64,000 nucleotides of DNA. Source: Roseitranquillus sp963749675 (GTDB lineage: Bacteria > Pseudomonadota > Alphaproteobacteria > Rhodobacterales > Rhodobacteraceae). The notes beneath the pieces were generated by a model that saw only the letters and a program-made list of their open reading frames with translations, made no database searches and was not told the DNA's origin. This document shows, in pieces, positions 17,041 to 26,269 of this stretch; positions within the stretch are counted from its first letter, which is position 1, and each line of letters begins with the position of its first letter. Location: assembly GCA_963749675.1 (NCBI GenBank), contig CAVVNT010000008.1, forward strand, positions 124,001 through 188,000, in the 5' to 3' direction. Position numbers and translations under genes: made by a program.

Positions 17041-18195
17041 TCAGACCTCCAGCGCCGGAACGTCGAGCCAGCGCCGCTCCTTCCAGCTCTGATAGCCGAG
17101 CTTCGGCGAGTTGCACGCCCTTGGCGCCTTCGGCCAGGGTGTAGGACCAGGGTCCGTCCTCGGCGACGTGGCGGAGGAACTGCTCCCACTGAACCTTGAA
17201 GCCGTTGTCGAAGACGGTGTTGTCCGGCACCTCCTCCCAATCGTCGAGGAAGTCCATGGTCTGCGGCTGGTCGGGGTTCCAGACCGGCTTCGGCGTGTTG
17301 ACGCGGTGCTGGCTGACGCACTTGTGCAGGCCCGCCACGGCCGAGCCGTGGGTGCCGTCGACGTGGAACGTCACAAGGTCGTCGCGGCGGACGCGGGTGC
17401 ACCAGGAGGAGTTGATCTGCGCGACGATGCCGCCCTCGAGCTCGAAGGTGGCGTAGGCGGCGTCGTCGGCGTCGGACCCGTAATGCTCGCCCTTCTCGTC
17501 CCAGCGGTCGGGGATGTGCACGGCGCCGAGGCAGGAGACTGCCTTAACCGGTGCGATGACGTTGTCGAGCACGTAGCGCCAGTGGCAGAGCATGTCCGAG
17601 ATGATGCCGCCGCCCGCGTCCTTGCGGTAGTTCCACGACGGGCGCTGCGCCGGCATCCAGTCGCCTTCGAAGACCCAGTAGCCGAACTCGCCCCGGACGC
17701 TGAGGATGCGGCCGAAGAAGCCCGAAGTCCCGCAGGCGGCGGAGCTTCAGCAGTCCGGGCAGGTCGAGCTTGTCGTGGACGATGCCGTTCTTGACGCCGG
17801 CCTTCCTGGCGTAGCGTGCGATCTCGAGCGCGTCCTCGAGCCCTTCCGACACCGGCTTTTCGCAATAGACGTGCTTGCCGGCGTCGATCGCCTTGCGCAG
17901 CAGCGCGGGGCGGAGCTGGGTCGAGGCGGCGTCGAAGAAGATCGTGTCGTCGGGATTGCCGAGCGCGGCGTCGAGGTCGGTCGACCAGCGGCGGATCCCG
18001 TAGCGCTCGGCCAGCGCCTCGAGCTTGGCGGCGTTGCGGCCCGACGATGATCGGGTCCGGCATGAGCCGCGTGCCGTCCTGCAACGCCAGGCCGCCCTCA
18101 TCGCGGATGGCGAGGACCGAGCGGATCAGGTGCTGGTTCATGCCCATCCGTCCGGTCACGCCGTGCATGACGATGCCGATGCGCTGCTCTTTCAT
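17041..18195 (-). pseudogene. Gfo/Idh/MocA family oxidoreductase with three frameshifts
   Basis: Start MKEQRIGIVMHGVTGRMGMN gives an N-terminal Rossmann motif, and the EKP motif appears in GKHVYCEKPVSEG. The C-terminal part (GGGIISDMLCHWRYVLDN and onward) is typical for NAD(P)-dependent sugar dehydrogenases. Reading on requires removing one extra base near 18040, near 17728 and near 17090. With all three removed the gene is 384 codons, ends in WLDVPALEV and stops at 17041, directly before the DUF993 start. All three breaks are insertions. The product would oxidise or reduce a sugar or inositol derivative in cluster 2. Confidence 0.8.
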
Positions 18196-18265
18196 CTCTC
18201 ACTGTCCTTTCGTGTTCTCGGGGTCGGCCGCGCGGGCTACGCGGCGGCAGAGGCAAGGGAAGGGT

Positions 18266-18925
18266 TCATTTCGGCGGACCCTCCGCTGGCCGGGGCCGCA
18301 GGAAGCCCAGCACGAGTTGCTGCGCATCCCGCCGGCGCCGCTCGAGCCAGGCCGGATCCTCGATGGAGCGCTTGAAGACCACGCCGAGCGTGTGGGTGTT
18401 TGAAACCGGAAAATAGCAGAGCGACGCCACGGTGATGTAGAGATCCACCGGATCGACCCGGTCACGGAACACGCCCGCCTCGGCGCCGCGGCGCAAAACG
18501 TTACTGAGCTGCGTCAGCAGGTGCGATTGGATCTCGGTGGCGTCGCCGATCTCGCGGATCGTCGAGCCGCCGCGCAGGTTCTCGGTGTTCAGCATCGAGA
18601 TGAACCAGGGCTTCTCGATGAAGTGGTCGAGGGTGAAGCTGACGAGCGCGCCGATCGCCGCCTCGGGGTCGAGATCCTCCAGATGCAGCTCCGCCTCGGC
18701 CTCGCGGATTTGCACGTAGGCCTCGCGCAGGGCGGCGGCGTAGAGCGCGTCCTTGTCGCCGAAATAGCTGTAGAGCATGGGCTTGCTCATGCCGGCGCGG
18801 GCCGAGATCGCGTCGATCCGCGCGCCGGCATGGCCGTGCTCGGCGAATTCCTCGAGCGCCGCCTGCAGGATCGCGCGGCGCGCTTGCCCGGAGTCGTTCC
18901 GGCGCTTCGGCGCCTCCGGGCTCAT
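18266..18925 (-). CDS. TetR/AcrR family transcriptional regulator (cluster 2)
   Basis: The 219-residue protein has a TetR helix-turn-helix near residues 18-60 (RIDAISARAGMSKPMLYSYF), like the cluster 1 regulator. Its ATG at 18925 overlaps the tctA stop codon (ATGA), so it is probably co-transcribed with the transporter it would control. The C-terminal half contains FIEKPWFISMLNTENLRGGS, resembling the corresponding segment of the 3936 regulator. A plausible target is the CTACC-N4-GGTAG palindrome at 22022-22035. Confidence 0.87.
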   Translation of the reverse strand: MSPEAPKRRNDSGQARRAILQAALEEFAEHGHAGARIDAISARAGMSKPMLYSYFGDKDALYAAALREAYVQIREAEAELHLEDLDPEAAIGALVSFTLDHFIEKPWFISMLNTENLRGGSTIREIGDATEIQSHLLTQLSNVLRRGAEAGVFRDRVDPVDLYITVASLCYFPVSNTHTLGVVFKRSIEDPAWLERRRRDAQQLVLGFLRPRPAEGPPK

Positions 18926-20456
18926 CGCGTGCCGCTCCGCGTCGCGGTGTCTGCGAACGGGTTCAGCCGCGACAGCCTGCGGCGCACGGCGGGGATGCCG
19001 ACGATGATGCTGAGCGCGATGATCACGGCAAAGGCTGCCGACACCGGCCGCGTGAAGAACGGCGCGAGGTCGCCGTCGCTGAGCGTCAGGCCGCGCCGCA
19101 GGCTCTTGTCGAGCAGGTCGCCGAGGATGATGCCGAGCACCAGAGGCGCCACCGGGTAGTTCATCTGCCGCAGCAGGAAGCCGAGGATCCCGAACGCGAC
19201 CATCACCCAGACATCGAAGAGCCGTTGCGTCAGCGCGTAGGGGCCAATCACGCAGAGGGTGAAGATCACCGGCATCAGCCAGGCCCGCGGGATGCGCAGC
19301 ACCTGGATGAAGGCGCGCGTCAGGCTGAGCCCGAAGACGGCGACGGCGATCGTGGCGAAGACCAGCATCGCCGCGACCGAGAAGATGAAGTCCGGCTGCT
19401 CGATCATGATCATCGGACCGGGGCGGACGCCGTGGATGAAGAGCGCGGCGATCAGCACGGCGGCTGGAGCGGAGCCCGGCACCGCGAGCGTCAGCGCCGG
19501 GATCAACGCGCCCGGCACAACGGCGCTGTTGCCGGTCTCGGCCGCTGTCAACCCCTCCGTCGAGCCCTTGCCGAACTGCTCCCGCTCGGCGCTGGTCTTG
19601 CGCGCGACGGCGTAGGAGGCCCAGGCGCCGATATCCTCGCCCACGCCGGGGATGATGCCGACGAGGGTGCCGATGACGCCCGACCGTCCGATGGTGAACT
19701 TGTAGCGCCAGAGGTCCGCGAGCCGCGGCAGCACGCGGTCCGAGCTGTTGCCGCCGGGCGCCATGGTCGGCTGTGCGCTGCCACATCACGGTCAGCACCT
19801 CGGCGAAGCCGAAGGCGCCGACCATCGCCGGGATCAGCCCGATGCCGCCGTTGAGCTGGTCCCACGCCGCCGGTCAGGCGGATGTGCGCATGGATGCCGT
19901 CCGAGCCGATCATCGCCACCATCAGCCCCAGGATGCCGGCGATGTAGCCCTTGAGCGGCGACGACCCGCCGGTCAGTTGGCCTGAGATGACGATGCCGAA
20001 GAGCGCGAGCCAGAAGAATTCGAACGAGCCGAAGTTCAGCGCCGCCTCGGCCAGCGGCGGCGCCAGCAGCACCAGGAGCAGGATGCCGACGAGCGTGCCG
20101 AGCGCGGATCCGGCTGTGGCGAGCGCCATCGCATAGCCGGCCCGTCCCGCCCGGGCCAGCGGGAAGCCGTCGAGCGCGGTCGCGGCGCTGGCAGGCGTGC
20201 CGGGGATGTTGAGCAGGATGGCGCTGCGCGAGCCGCCGTAGATCGCGCCGACATACATGCAGATCAGCACCAGGATCGCCGCGTCGCGGTCGAGCGAGTA
20301 GGTCAGGGTAGTCAGCAGCGCGACGCCCATCGTCGCGGTGAGGCCCGGGAGCGCGCCCACGAAGATGCCGAGCAGGGTTGCCCAGGCCGTGTGGAAGAGC
20401 ATCATCGGCTGCGACAGGCGCAGCAGCGCCTCGGAGAAGGCGGCGAATCCTTCCAT
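18922..20456 (-). pseudogene. TctA large permease of tripartite transporter, two frameshifts
   Basis: Start MEGFAAFSEALLRLSQPMML at 20456 is followed by GALPGLTATMGVALLTTLTY and YGGSRSAILLNIPGTPASAA. Frame breaks occur at about 19860-19863 (one extra G) and about 19785 (one extra base). Beyond them the family signatures GIIPGVGEDIGAWASYAV and ETGNSAVVPGALIPALTLAV appear. Taking out the two bases gives 511 codons, close to the intact TctA at 8064. As written no functional permease is made. The neighbouring tctB and tctC are intact, which favours recent damage or a consensus error. Confidence 0.82.
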
Positions 20457-20920
20457 CAGGGCAGCCTGACCAGGAACGCGTAGCGGAAGAGGGCCGAGAT
20501 CACGCCGGCGCTGACCGTTCCGAACAGCACGGCGAGCAGCACCCGGCGCACGAGCGAACCGCCGCGGTCGAAGAGCAGCACGAAGCCCCCGATGTAGATC
20601 GCCGTCGCGAGCGGGAAGCTCACCCGACCCACCAATCCCAGCGCGAAGACGATGCTCCAGAGTGCCGCGAGGCCGAGATCGCGCCACGATCCGGCGGCTG
20701 CCGGGGCGCGTCCCTCCTCCCGCGCGCTGAGGAACAGGAGCGTCGCGCAGACCGCCATCGCACCTCCAAGCATCATCGGCACGAGGCCGGGGATCGAGGC
20801 GGGATGGATCTGCCGGAACTCGAGACGGTCCATGGTGTAGCCGGCCCAGAGCATCGTGATGCCGACGGCAAACAGCACCACGGCCGTCAGCCGGTCGGCG
20901 TGTCGGGAGTCGAAGCGCAT
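20456..20920 (-). CDS. Tripartite tricarboxylate transporter small membrane subunit TctB
   Basis: The 154-residue protein has four hydrophobic segments, with FRQIHPASIPGLVPMMLGGA between the first and second, matching the cluster 1 TctB pattern. It lies between tctC (with a stem-loop in the gap) and tctA, whose start codon overlaps its stop. Its role is the small membrane subunit of the second TTT importer. Confidence 0.83.
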   Translation of the reverse strand: MRFDSRHADRLTAVVLFAVGITMLWAGYTMDRLEFRQIHPASIPGLVPMMLGGAMAVCATLLFLSAREEGRAPAAAGSWRDLGLAALWSIVFALGLVGRVSFPLATAIYIGGFVLLFDRGGSLVRRVLLAVLFGTVSAGVISALFRYAFLVRLP

Positions 20921-20947
20921 CGCGGGTCGCCTTCGTATTCGGGAAAC

Positions 20948-20971
20948 GGCTGCGCGGCGGACCGCGCAGCC
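20948..20971 (-). other. Intercistronic stem-loop between tctC and tctB
   Basis: GGCTGCGCGG and CCGCGCAGCC pair perfectly over 10 bp around a 4-base loop, seven bases downstream of the tctC stop and 27 before the tctB start. No T-run follows. The position is the same as the hairpin at 7561-7581 in cluster 1, although the sequences differ. This suggests a conserved device that raises binding-protein output over the membrane subunits. Confidence 0.6.
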
Positions 20972-20978
20972 GCCTCGT

Positions 20979-22001
20979 TCACTGCTGGTCCGGGCAGTCG
21001 ATACCGAACTCCGACGGTGAAACGACCGCCTCGCCGCGCGCCACGCGGGCGCAGGCCTCGGCGACGATCACCGGCATCGACTTCTCCAGCGCCTCCTCGC
21101 CATAGGCCGGCGCGAACACCGCACCGCGTTCGGTGGCGTAGTTCCTGAGCGCCTCCGAGGTCATGACGTGCTCCTGCCAGACCTGGTCGACGGTGTCGTA
21201 GACCTCCTGCGGTGCCCCCTTCGGGATCAGGATGCCGAAGTAGTCGGGCGCGGTGTGCATCTCTGGCAGCCAGTTGGTGATCGGCGGGATCGGGTCGAGC
21301 CCCTCGATCTCGAGCGGCTGGTCCGAGAGCACCGCGAGCGGGCGGATCCGGCCACCCTCGATCATCTCGGCCTGCTCCACCGCGAGCTGGGTCGTCGCCG
21401 CGACTTCGCCCGAGGCCGCCGCGATCACCGCGGGGTTGCCGCCGTCGTAAGTCACCATGCGGGCGTTAAACGGCTCGCCGACCGCCTCGCGCAGCGCCGC
21501 CAGCGCCATGCCGCCCGACGAGTTCACGCCCGCGGTGCCGACGGTGACCTCCCCGGACTTCAGCGCCTCGCGCAGGTCGCCGAAATCCTGATAGGGGGAG
21601 TCGGCGTTCACGCTGACCACCGGCACGTTGGCGACCGAGAGGTAGATCTCGTAGTCGTCGACCGACGTGCCCTCGATCAGTCCGGTCACGGCGTAGGTGG
21701 CGTTGTTCGCGATCGCGTTGGCGGTCCAGGTGTAGCCGTCGCGCTCGGCATCGAGCGCGGCCTTGGTGCCGATCGACCCCGACGCGCCGGGCTGGTTCAC
21801 CACGACGACGTCGGTCCCCAGCGCCTCGGACAGGATCGGCGCCACGACGCGCGTCACCTGATCGGTAGAGCCGCCGGCGGACCATGGCACGATGATGTTG
21901 ATGGGTCGATCGGGTTGCCATTGGGCGAGCGCGGCCGGTGCCGCGAGCACGAGGGCAAAGGCAGCCGTGACGCATCCGACGGCTGAATTTTTCAGGTCCA
22001 T
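20979..22001 (-). CDS. Tripartite tricarboxylate transporter substrate-binding protein TctC (Bug family)
   Basis: The 340-residue receptor has a signal peptide (about residues 1-26) and the Bug-family loop INIIVPWSAGGSTDQVTR. MVTYDGGNPAVIAAASGEV follows in the second domain. An AAGGGAGGAAC ribosome site precedes the ATG at 22001. It is the first gene of the cluster 2 operon and is clearly paralogous to 6551-7552. Confidence 0.88.
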   Translation of the reverse strand: MDLKNSAVGCVTAAFALVLAAPAALAQWQPDRPINIIVPWSAGGSTDQVTRVVAPILSEALGTDVVVVNQPGASGSIGTKAALDAERDGYTWTANAIANNATYAVTGLIEGTSVDDYEIYLSVANVPVVSVNADSPYQDFGDLREALKSGEVTVGTAGVNSSGGMALAALREAVGEPFNARMVTYDGGNPAVIAAASGEVAATTQLAVEQAEMIEGGRIRPLAVLSDQPLEIEGLDPIPPITNWLPEMHTAPDYFGILIPKGAPQEVYDTVDQVWQEHVMTSEALRNYATERGAVFAPAYGEEALEKSMPVIVAEACARVARGEAVVSPSEFGIDCPDQQ

Positions 22002-22021
22002 TTGTTCCTCCCTTCAAGACG

Positions 22022-22055
22022 CTACCAAGCGGTAGGAAATCCGCCCTTCTGTCAA
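22022..22055 (-). promoter_or_regulatory. Promoter with operator palindrome for cluster 2 operon
   Basis: Read on the minus strand, a perfect -35 TTGACA lies at 22055-22050. Seventeen bases later the expected -10 position (22032-22027) falls inside the palindrome CTACC-AAGC-GGTAG (22022-22035). The operator would block RNA polymerase directly. It lies 21 bases before the tctC start codon and is a likely target of the TetR protein encoded at 18266-18925. Confidence 0.5.
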
Positions 22056-22643
22056 CCGTCTTTACTTTCGGCGTCTTGTCAGGGTCCTGGGGCTCCACGC
22101 CAGCCCGCCCGGCGCGATTGCGCACGGACTGCGCCGCGACGTCGCCGGGCATGGGACAGGCGCAGCATGACAAGCATCACGTCTCTGTCGGGGAAGGTCG
22201 CGATGTCTATCGCATGGGCCCACAAGATGACATACATGGGTTCCTCAACATGATCGGCTCGGTCCCGCCGTCCTCCGCCCCTCAGGAACGCCCGGTCTGA
22301 AAAGAGCCGCTTTTCGTTGCGCCGTGCTCGAACTGGCGCACGGCGCGGGGCAAAAGCCCCCTCGCAACCTCGGCGGTTCGGTCCCGAGGTTCTGACCCGA
22401 GCAAGCCATTTTCATCTGCGGAGGGAGCGTGGCGCTCACATCAGGGCGGGAACCGGCGCTACTATCCTCATGTTCTCCCTCGCGCGACCATGTGGTTCTC
22501 GCACCGGCGATGGCATGTCATCTGATCGATCAACCCACCGCAGAAACAATTGTTGTCAGTACTACCCTGATGTTGCAGGCTTACGTTGCGTTAGGCGCCG
22601 CTGCCATCAACTGTAGCGGCTGACGAACCGGGAGGACGATCCA
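22056..22643. other. Intergenic stretch without a supported gene
   Basis: Several short open frames exist on both strands, but none has a convincing start with ribosome site or family resemblance. The stretch separates cluster 2 (minus) from the secreted hydrolase (plus), so it should contain the hydrolase promoter, although no strong -35/-10 pair was recognised. The TTG start of the hydrolase is preceded by GGGAGGA at about 22630. Confidence 0.5.
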
Positions 22644-24575
22644 TTGAAACTCGTTAGAGATTGCGCCGCGGCGACCGCCGCGGTTTCGGCGATGTTGGCC
22701 GTATCGACTACTCAGATCGAGGCGAAGGTTGCCCGCCTCGAAATCCTTTCGACTGAGACGGGTTACGATGGCCGAGCGTTCGGCGAAGCCGGACCCTACG
22801 AACGAATTGATGCAGTCGCGCACTTCGTCCTCGACCCAACATCTCGACGCGCAGCCCGAATCGTTGATATCGGCGAGGCGCCCGTCAACGAACGGGGAGA
22901 GGTCGAGTTCAGCGCCGAGGTCGTCATCCTGCGCCCGACCGGCAATGGGTCCGGCACGCTCTTTTACGAGGTGCCGAACCGTGGCCGAAACCTGAGCTTC
23001 CCGCTGCTCAACCTTTCGGCGGGCAGCGGCAGCTTTACCGTCGACGACCCCGGCGACGGCTTCATGATGCAGCAGGGCCATACGTTGGTCTGGAGCGGCT
23101 GGCAGACCGGGCTCGACGACGACCTTCTGACGATCGACTTGCCGGTGCTCGAGGGCGTTATCGGCGTGTCGCGCGACGAGTTCATCTTCGACGACGCCGA
23201 GACCGCCAGCACCGGAGCGCTGAGCTATCCGGCGGCGGACCTCGACCCTGCGGCGGCGACTCTGACGGTGCGCCCGACACCGGAGGCCCCGCGCGAGACG
23301 CCCGAGGGGTTATCTTTCCGGTACATCGACGAGAGCAGCATCGAAATCACCCGTCCGGAGGGCTACGACGCTGGCGCCGTCTACGAATTGGTCTACCCGG
23401 CCAAGGACGCACTCCCCGCCGGCCTCGCCTTTGTCGCGACGAGCGATCTGGTCTCGTTTCTGCGCGGCAATTCCGGCCATGACGCCGAGAGCCCGATCGA
23501 CGGGATCGAGCGCACCATCGGCATGGGCATCTCGCAGTCCGGGCGGTTTCTGCGCGACCTCATCTACCAGGGCTTCAATGCGGACGACGGAGGCGCGCGC
23601 GTGTTCGACGGCGCCATGCCCCACATTGCGGGGTCGCGGAAGACCTTCACCAACTATCGGTTCGCGCAGCCGGGCCGCTATTCGCGCCAGCACGAGGACC
23701 ACGACTTCCCGGGCGACCAGTTCCCGTTCACGTACGCTGAGGAGACGGACCCGCTGACGGGCGAGACAGACAGCATCCTGGCCGCCTGCGAGGCCTCGGA
23801 CACCTGTCCGATGCTGATGCACAGCGACACCTCGACGGAGTTCTGGCAGGCGCGGGCGTCGCTGGTGTCGACCACGCCAGACGGCGAGGCGCTGGAGATG
23901 CCGGCCGGCGTGCGGCTGTACTTCCTTGCCGGGGCGCCGCACTTCAACGGCTGGGGCAGCGAACCGAGCGAGAGCCCGGTCTGCGTCTACCCGTCGAATC
24001 CGATCAGCGCGGCGCCGACGATGCGCGCGCTCGTCGTTGCGATGGAGGCGTGGGTGCGAGACGGAGCCGAGCCGCCTGACAGCGTCTATCCCGGTCTCGA
24101 GCCCGGCACTCTGGTCGCGCTGGATGAGCTCGAACTGCCGCGTATCGACGGGACGGTGCCCGAGCCGGTGACCAACGTGCTCCGGGTGATGGATCACAGC
24201 TCGATCCCGCCGAAGGCTGGAGAGGCGTATCCGGTTCGCGTGCCGGCAGTGGACGAGGATGGCATCCCGCAGGGCGGTGTGCTTCAGCCGTACATCGCAG
24301 CGCCGCTCGGCACGTACTGGGGCTGGAACCTTCGGGACGAGGGCTTCGGTGCGGGTGATCTCTGCAGCCTCACCGGCAGCTACGTGGCGTTCCCAGCCTC
24401 GCAGACGGACGCAGACAGCCGCCGGCCAGTCAGTGCCCGCTACAATGGCCGGGAGGGCTACATTGAGGCTCTAAGGACCGCGGCGGAGGAGCTTGTCGGG
24501 GCAAATCTGATGCGCGCCGAGGACACTGAGTTCGTGGTTGAAGGCGCACCAGAATTCCCGACTGAGACCCAATAG
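22644..24575 (+). CDS. Secreted alpha/beta hydrolase domain protein (Abhydrolase_10-like)
   Basis: The 643-residue protein starts with TTG at 22644, eight bases after GGGAGGA. A signal peptide (about residues 1-27) is followed by KVARLEILSTETGYDGRAFG, the usual opening of this family. The candidate nucleophile elbow is GISQSGR, with Ser297 and Ser299. The later segments GAPHFNGWGSE and LGTYWGWNLRDEGFGAGDLC fit the C-terminal half. Family members are periplasmic or secreted hydrolases of unknown substrate, probably esters. It stands alone between a regulatory gap and IS debris. Confidence 0.82.
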   Translation: MKLVRDCAAATAAVSAMLAVSTTQIEAKVARLEILSTETGYDGRAFGEAGPYERIDAVAHFVLDPTSRRAARIVDIGEAPVNERGEVEFSAEVVILRPTGNGSGTLFYEVPNRGRNLSFPLLNLSAGSGSFTVDDPGDGFMMQQGHTLVWSGWQTGLDDDLLTIDLPVLEGVIGVSRDEFIFDDAETASTGALSYPAADLDPAAATLTVRPTPEAPRETPEGLSFRYIDESSIEITRPEGYDAGAVYELVYPAKDALPAGLAFVATSDLVSFLRGNSGHDAESPIDGIERTIGMGISQSGRFLRDLIYQGFNADDGGARVFDGAMPHIAGSRKTFTNYRFAQPGRYSRQHEDHDFPGDQFPFTYAEETDPLTGETDSILAACEASDTCPMLMHSDTSTEFWQARASLVSTTPDGEALEMPAGVRLYFLAGAPHFNGWGSEPSESPVCVYPSNPISAAPTMRALVVAMEAWVRDGAEPPDSVYPGLEPGTLVALDELELPRIDGTVPEPVTNVLRVMDHSSIPPKAGEAYPVRVPAVDEDGIPQGGVLQPYIAAPLGTYWGWNLRDEGFGAGDLCSLTGSYVAFPASQTDADSRRPVSARYNGREGYIEALRTAAEELVGANLMRAEDTEFVVEGAPEFPTETQ

Positions 24576-24892
24576 GGAAAAGTGCCGGCCCGCATCAGCG
24601 AACCGGAAGCTGACTCGAGACGCCGCCGCCCTCGGCGGAAAGCTAAATGATGAATATTTGAGGAGAAGCACACCTTCGCCGAAAGCGCTGGCCCTTGGAG
24701 CATTGGGCCCGGGCCGGAAATCGCTTCGCGATATTCGGCGAGCGGTGTCTTGCGTTGCGCCGGCTCAGGGTCGTTTGCGGCGTGGGCTGCGGGCTGATCC
24801 CTTTGTATCGAGGCATTTTTTCTCGGTTGACAGAGGGCTTGACCGTTCGGCACTCCCCGACAACAACACCCCTTCGCGCCCGAAACGCATCG

Positions 24893-25036
24893 ACCACCCT
24901 CGTCGTGGCCTGCAAAGAGCGAAGTATTCCTGCCCAGGGCAATAGCGCGGATTGTGTTCTCGACGCGGCTGTCCTCAAGCTGGACGCGGAGCCCGCCACA
25001 GTGATTGGCGAAGTAGGCGAGCTTCTCGCCGGCACG
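24893..25036 (-). pseudogene. IS66-family transposase fragment
   Basis: A short minus-strand stretch reads EKLAYFANHCGGLRVQLEDS and then VENTIRAIALGRNTSLFAGHD. This matches the C-terminal part of IS66 TnpC (pattern A-L-x-Y-x-x-N-H ... E-x-x-I-R-x-I-A-L-x-R-x-x-x-L-F-A-G). The core D-G-R-x-E-x-D-x-N segment is shortened, so it is a decayed relic. The rest of 24576-25189 shows no gene. Confidence 0.55.
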
Positions 25037-25189
25037 AGACTCGAGGCGCGGTCTCCTCCATCCGCAGTCCGGCATGACCAATACGAAAAGGAGCCGTCCA
25101 ACGCCCATGGCGCTTCCGCCGCATCGCCCTGAGAGAAGATCTCCCCGGGCCTCTCCAATCTGGATCGGTCAAACGAGTGCAAACAGGGT

Positions 25190-25399
25190 CTAGCGGTCGC
25201 CCGTGTTCCTGCCTCGCACCCAGCGGGCGAGGAGCGAGACCACCGCTCCCAGCGTGATGCAGATGCAGATCACGGTCAGCAGAAGGAGGACCTTGCCGTT
25301 CGTCGTCTGGGGTGCGATGACGGCAATCGCGACAAGTCCTAGCACAAAGCCGAGAACCGCAGAAATGCCGTGTTTGGCTAGCCCTGACAGCATGGACAT
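25190..25399 (-). CDS. Small two-helix membrane protein, translationally coupled
   Basis: The 69-residue protein has two hydrophobic stretches (about residues 10-30 and 36-57) and a basic tail (RWVRGRNTGDR). The ATG at 25399 overlaps the corrected stop codon of the upstream secreted-protein gene as TGATG, a strong sign of translational coupling. No family is recognised. Its position as third gene after the caspase-like fusion suggests an inner-membrane accessory of that system. Confidence 0.5.
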   Translation of the reverse strand: MSMLSGLAKHGISAVLGFVLGLVAIAVIAPQTTNGKVLLLLTVICICITLGAVVSLLARWVRGRNTGDR

Positions 25400-26269
25400 C
25401 ACAACGAGCTCAGTCCTTCGAGGATCGTTCCGTTCTCGTCGAAGAAGCTGCGGATGATGTCGACGAGGCTTGGCTTCACCAACTCGCTGCGCCAGAGGTC
25501 CGGATCGTCCTCAATCTTCTCGTGCCAGAGGGTCATCATGCGCAACGCATGCTCAGGAACTCGATACGTGGGAGAGATCTACCACCAGAGCAATGGAATC
25601 CGGCTCGGCGATCGCGTCTCCCGGTGTCCACGCGATGAGGAAGGGGCCGAGGCCGCTGGTATCGTAGGCACCTTCTTCACCGGCGTAGTCCTCCAACAAG
25701 CGCAGCGCGTTCTGGGCCTGCACGAGACCGTAGTTGTCGACGGCGAGCTCGCAGGCTTGAGCGTCCGGAAGGCGGTTGATCAGGTCCGAGATCTTGTCGT
25801 TGGATAGCGGCCATACGGTCACCATCTGTTCGCTGCGAGGCGTTTCGATCTCGCGCACGTGTGCCAGCGCGCTCGCATACGCCTCACACATCATCATGTA
25901 GCGGCCGCGGTTGAGACGCAGTGGCCGCGTCTTGAACACCATCATTCCATAGGCGCGGAACGCCTGCGGCGGGAACTCCGACGGCCCGGCGAAACTGCGG
26001 CTCGCGATGGCGCTTCGCGAGGGGTTCCCCGGGGCCGGATCCAGCGCGGCGAACGGGTTGGTGCGAGCGACTTCTACGGAGAGGCCCTCGACCGTCTCAC
26101 CTGCCGCCTCGCAGAAGCACTGCGGCTGTCCCGGCTTGTCTTCGGATAGCGGACACCAGCCGGCCGGCGTCTGACAAACGCGTTCGGCCGCGGCGACGGC
26201 GAGAGGCAGCACGGAGGCAAGAACGACAATGCGCGCGATCAGCATTCCTGCACCTCTGCTTTTCGTCAT
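25399..26269 (-). CDS. Secreted protein of unknown family, frameshifted near C-terminus
   Basis: The start ATG at 26269 overlaps the stop of the caspase-like gene (ATGA). MTKSRGAGMLIARIVVLASV leads into a signal peptide, followed by a cysteine cluster (CQTPAGWCPLSEDKPGQPQC then FC) that could form disulfides. One extra base near 25562-25572 ends the frame early at 25553. Without it the protein continues as YRVPEHALRMMTLWHEKIED and so on, to 289 residues ending exactly at the next start codon. No known domain is recognised. Coupling at both ends marks it as part of the caspase operon. Confidence 0.6.

Noticed and set aside
15878..17656. A 592-residue oxidoreductase-DUF993 fusion protein
   Set aside because: It exists only because of a one-base insertion near 17090; both genes have proper ends (stop at 17041, GTG start at 17038) once it is removed.
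22076..22616. Short open frames in the gap before the secreted hydrolase
   Set aside because: No ribosome site, no recognisable motif and conflicting frames on both strands.
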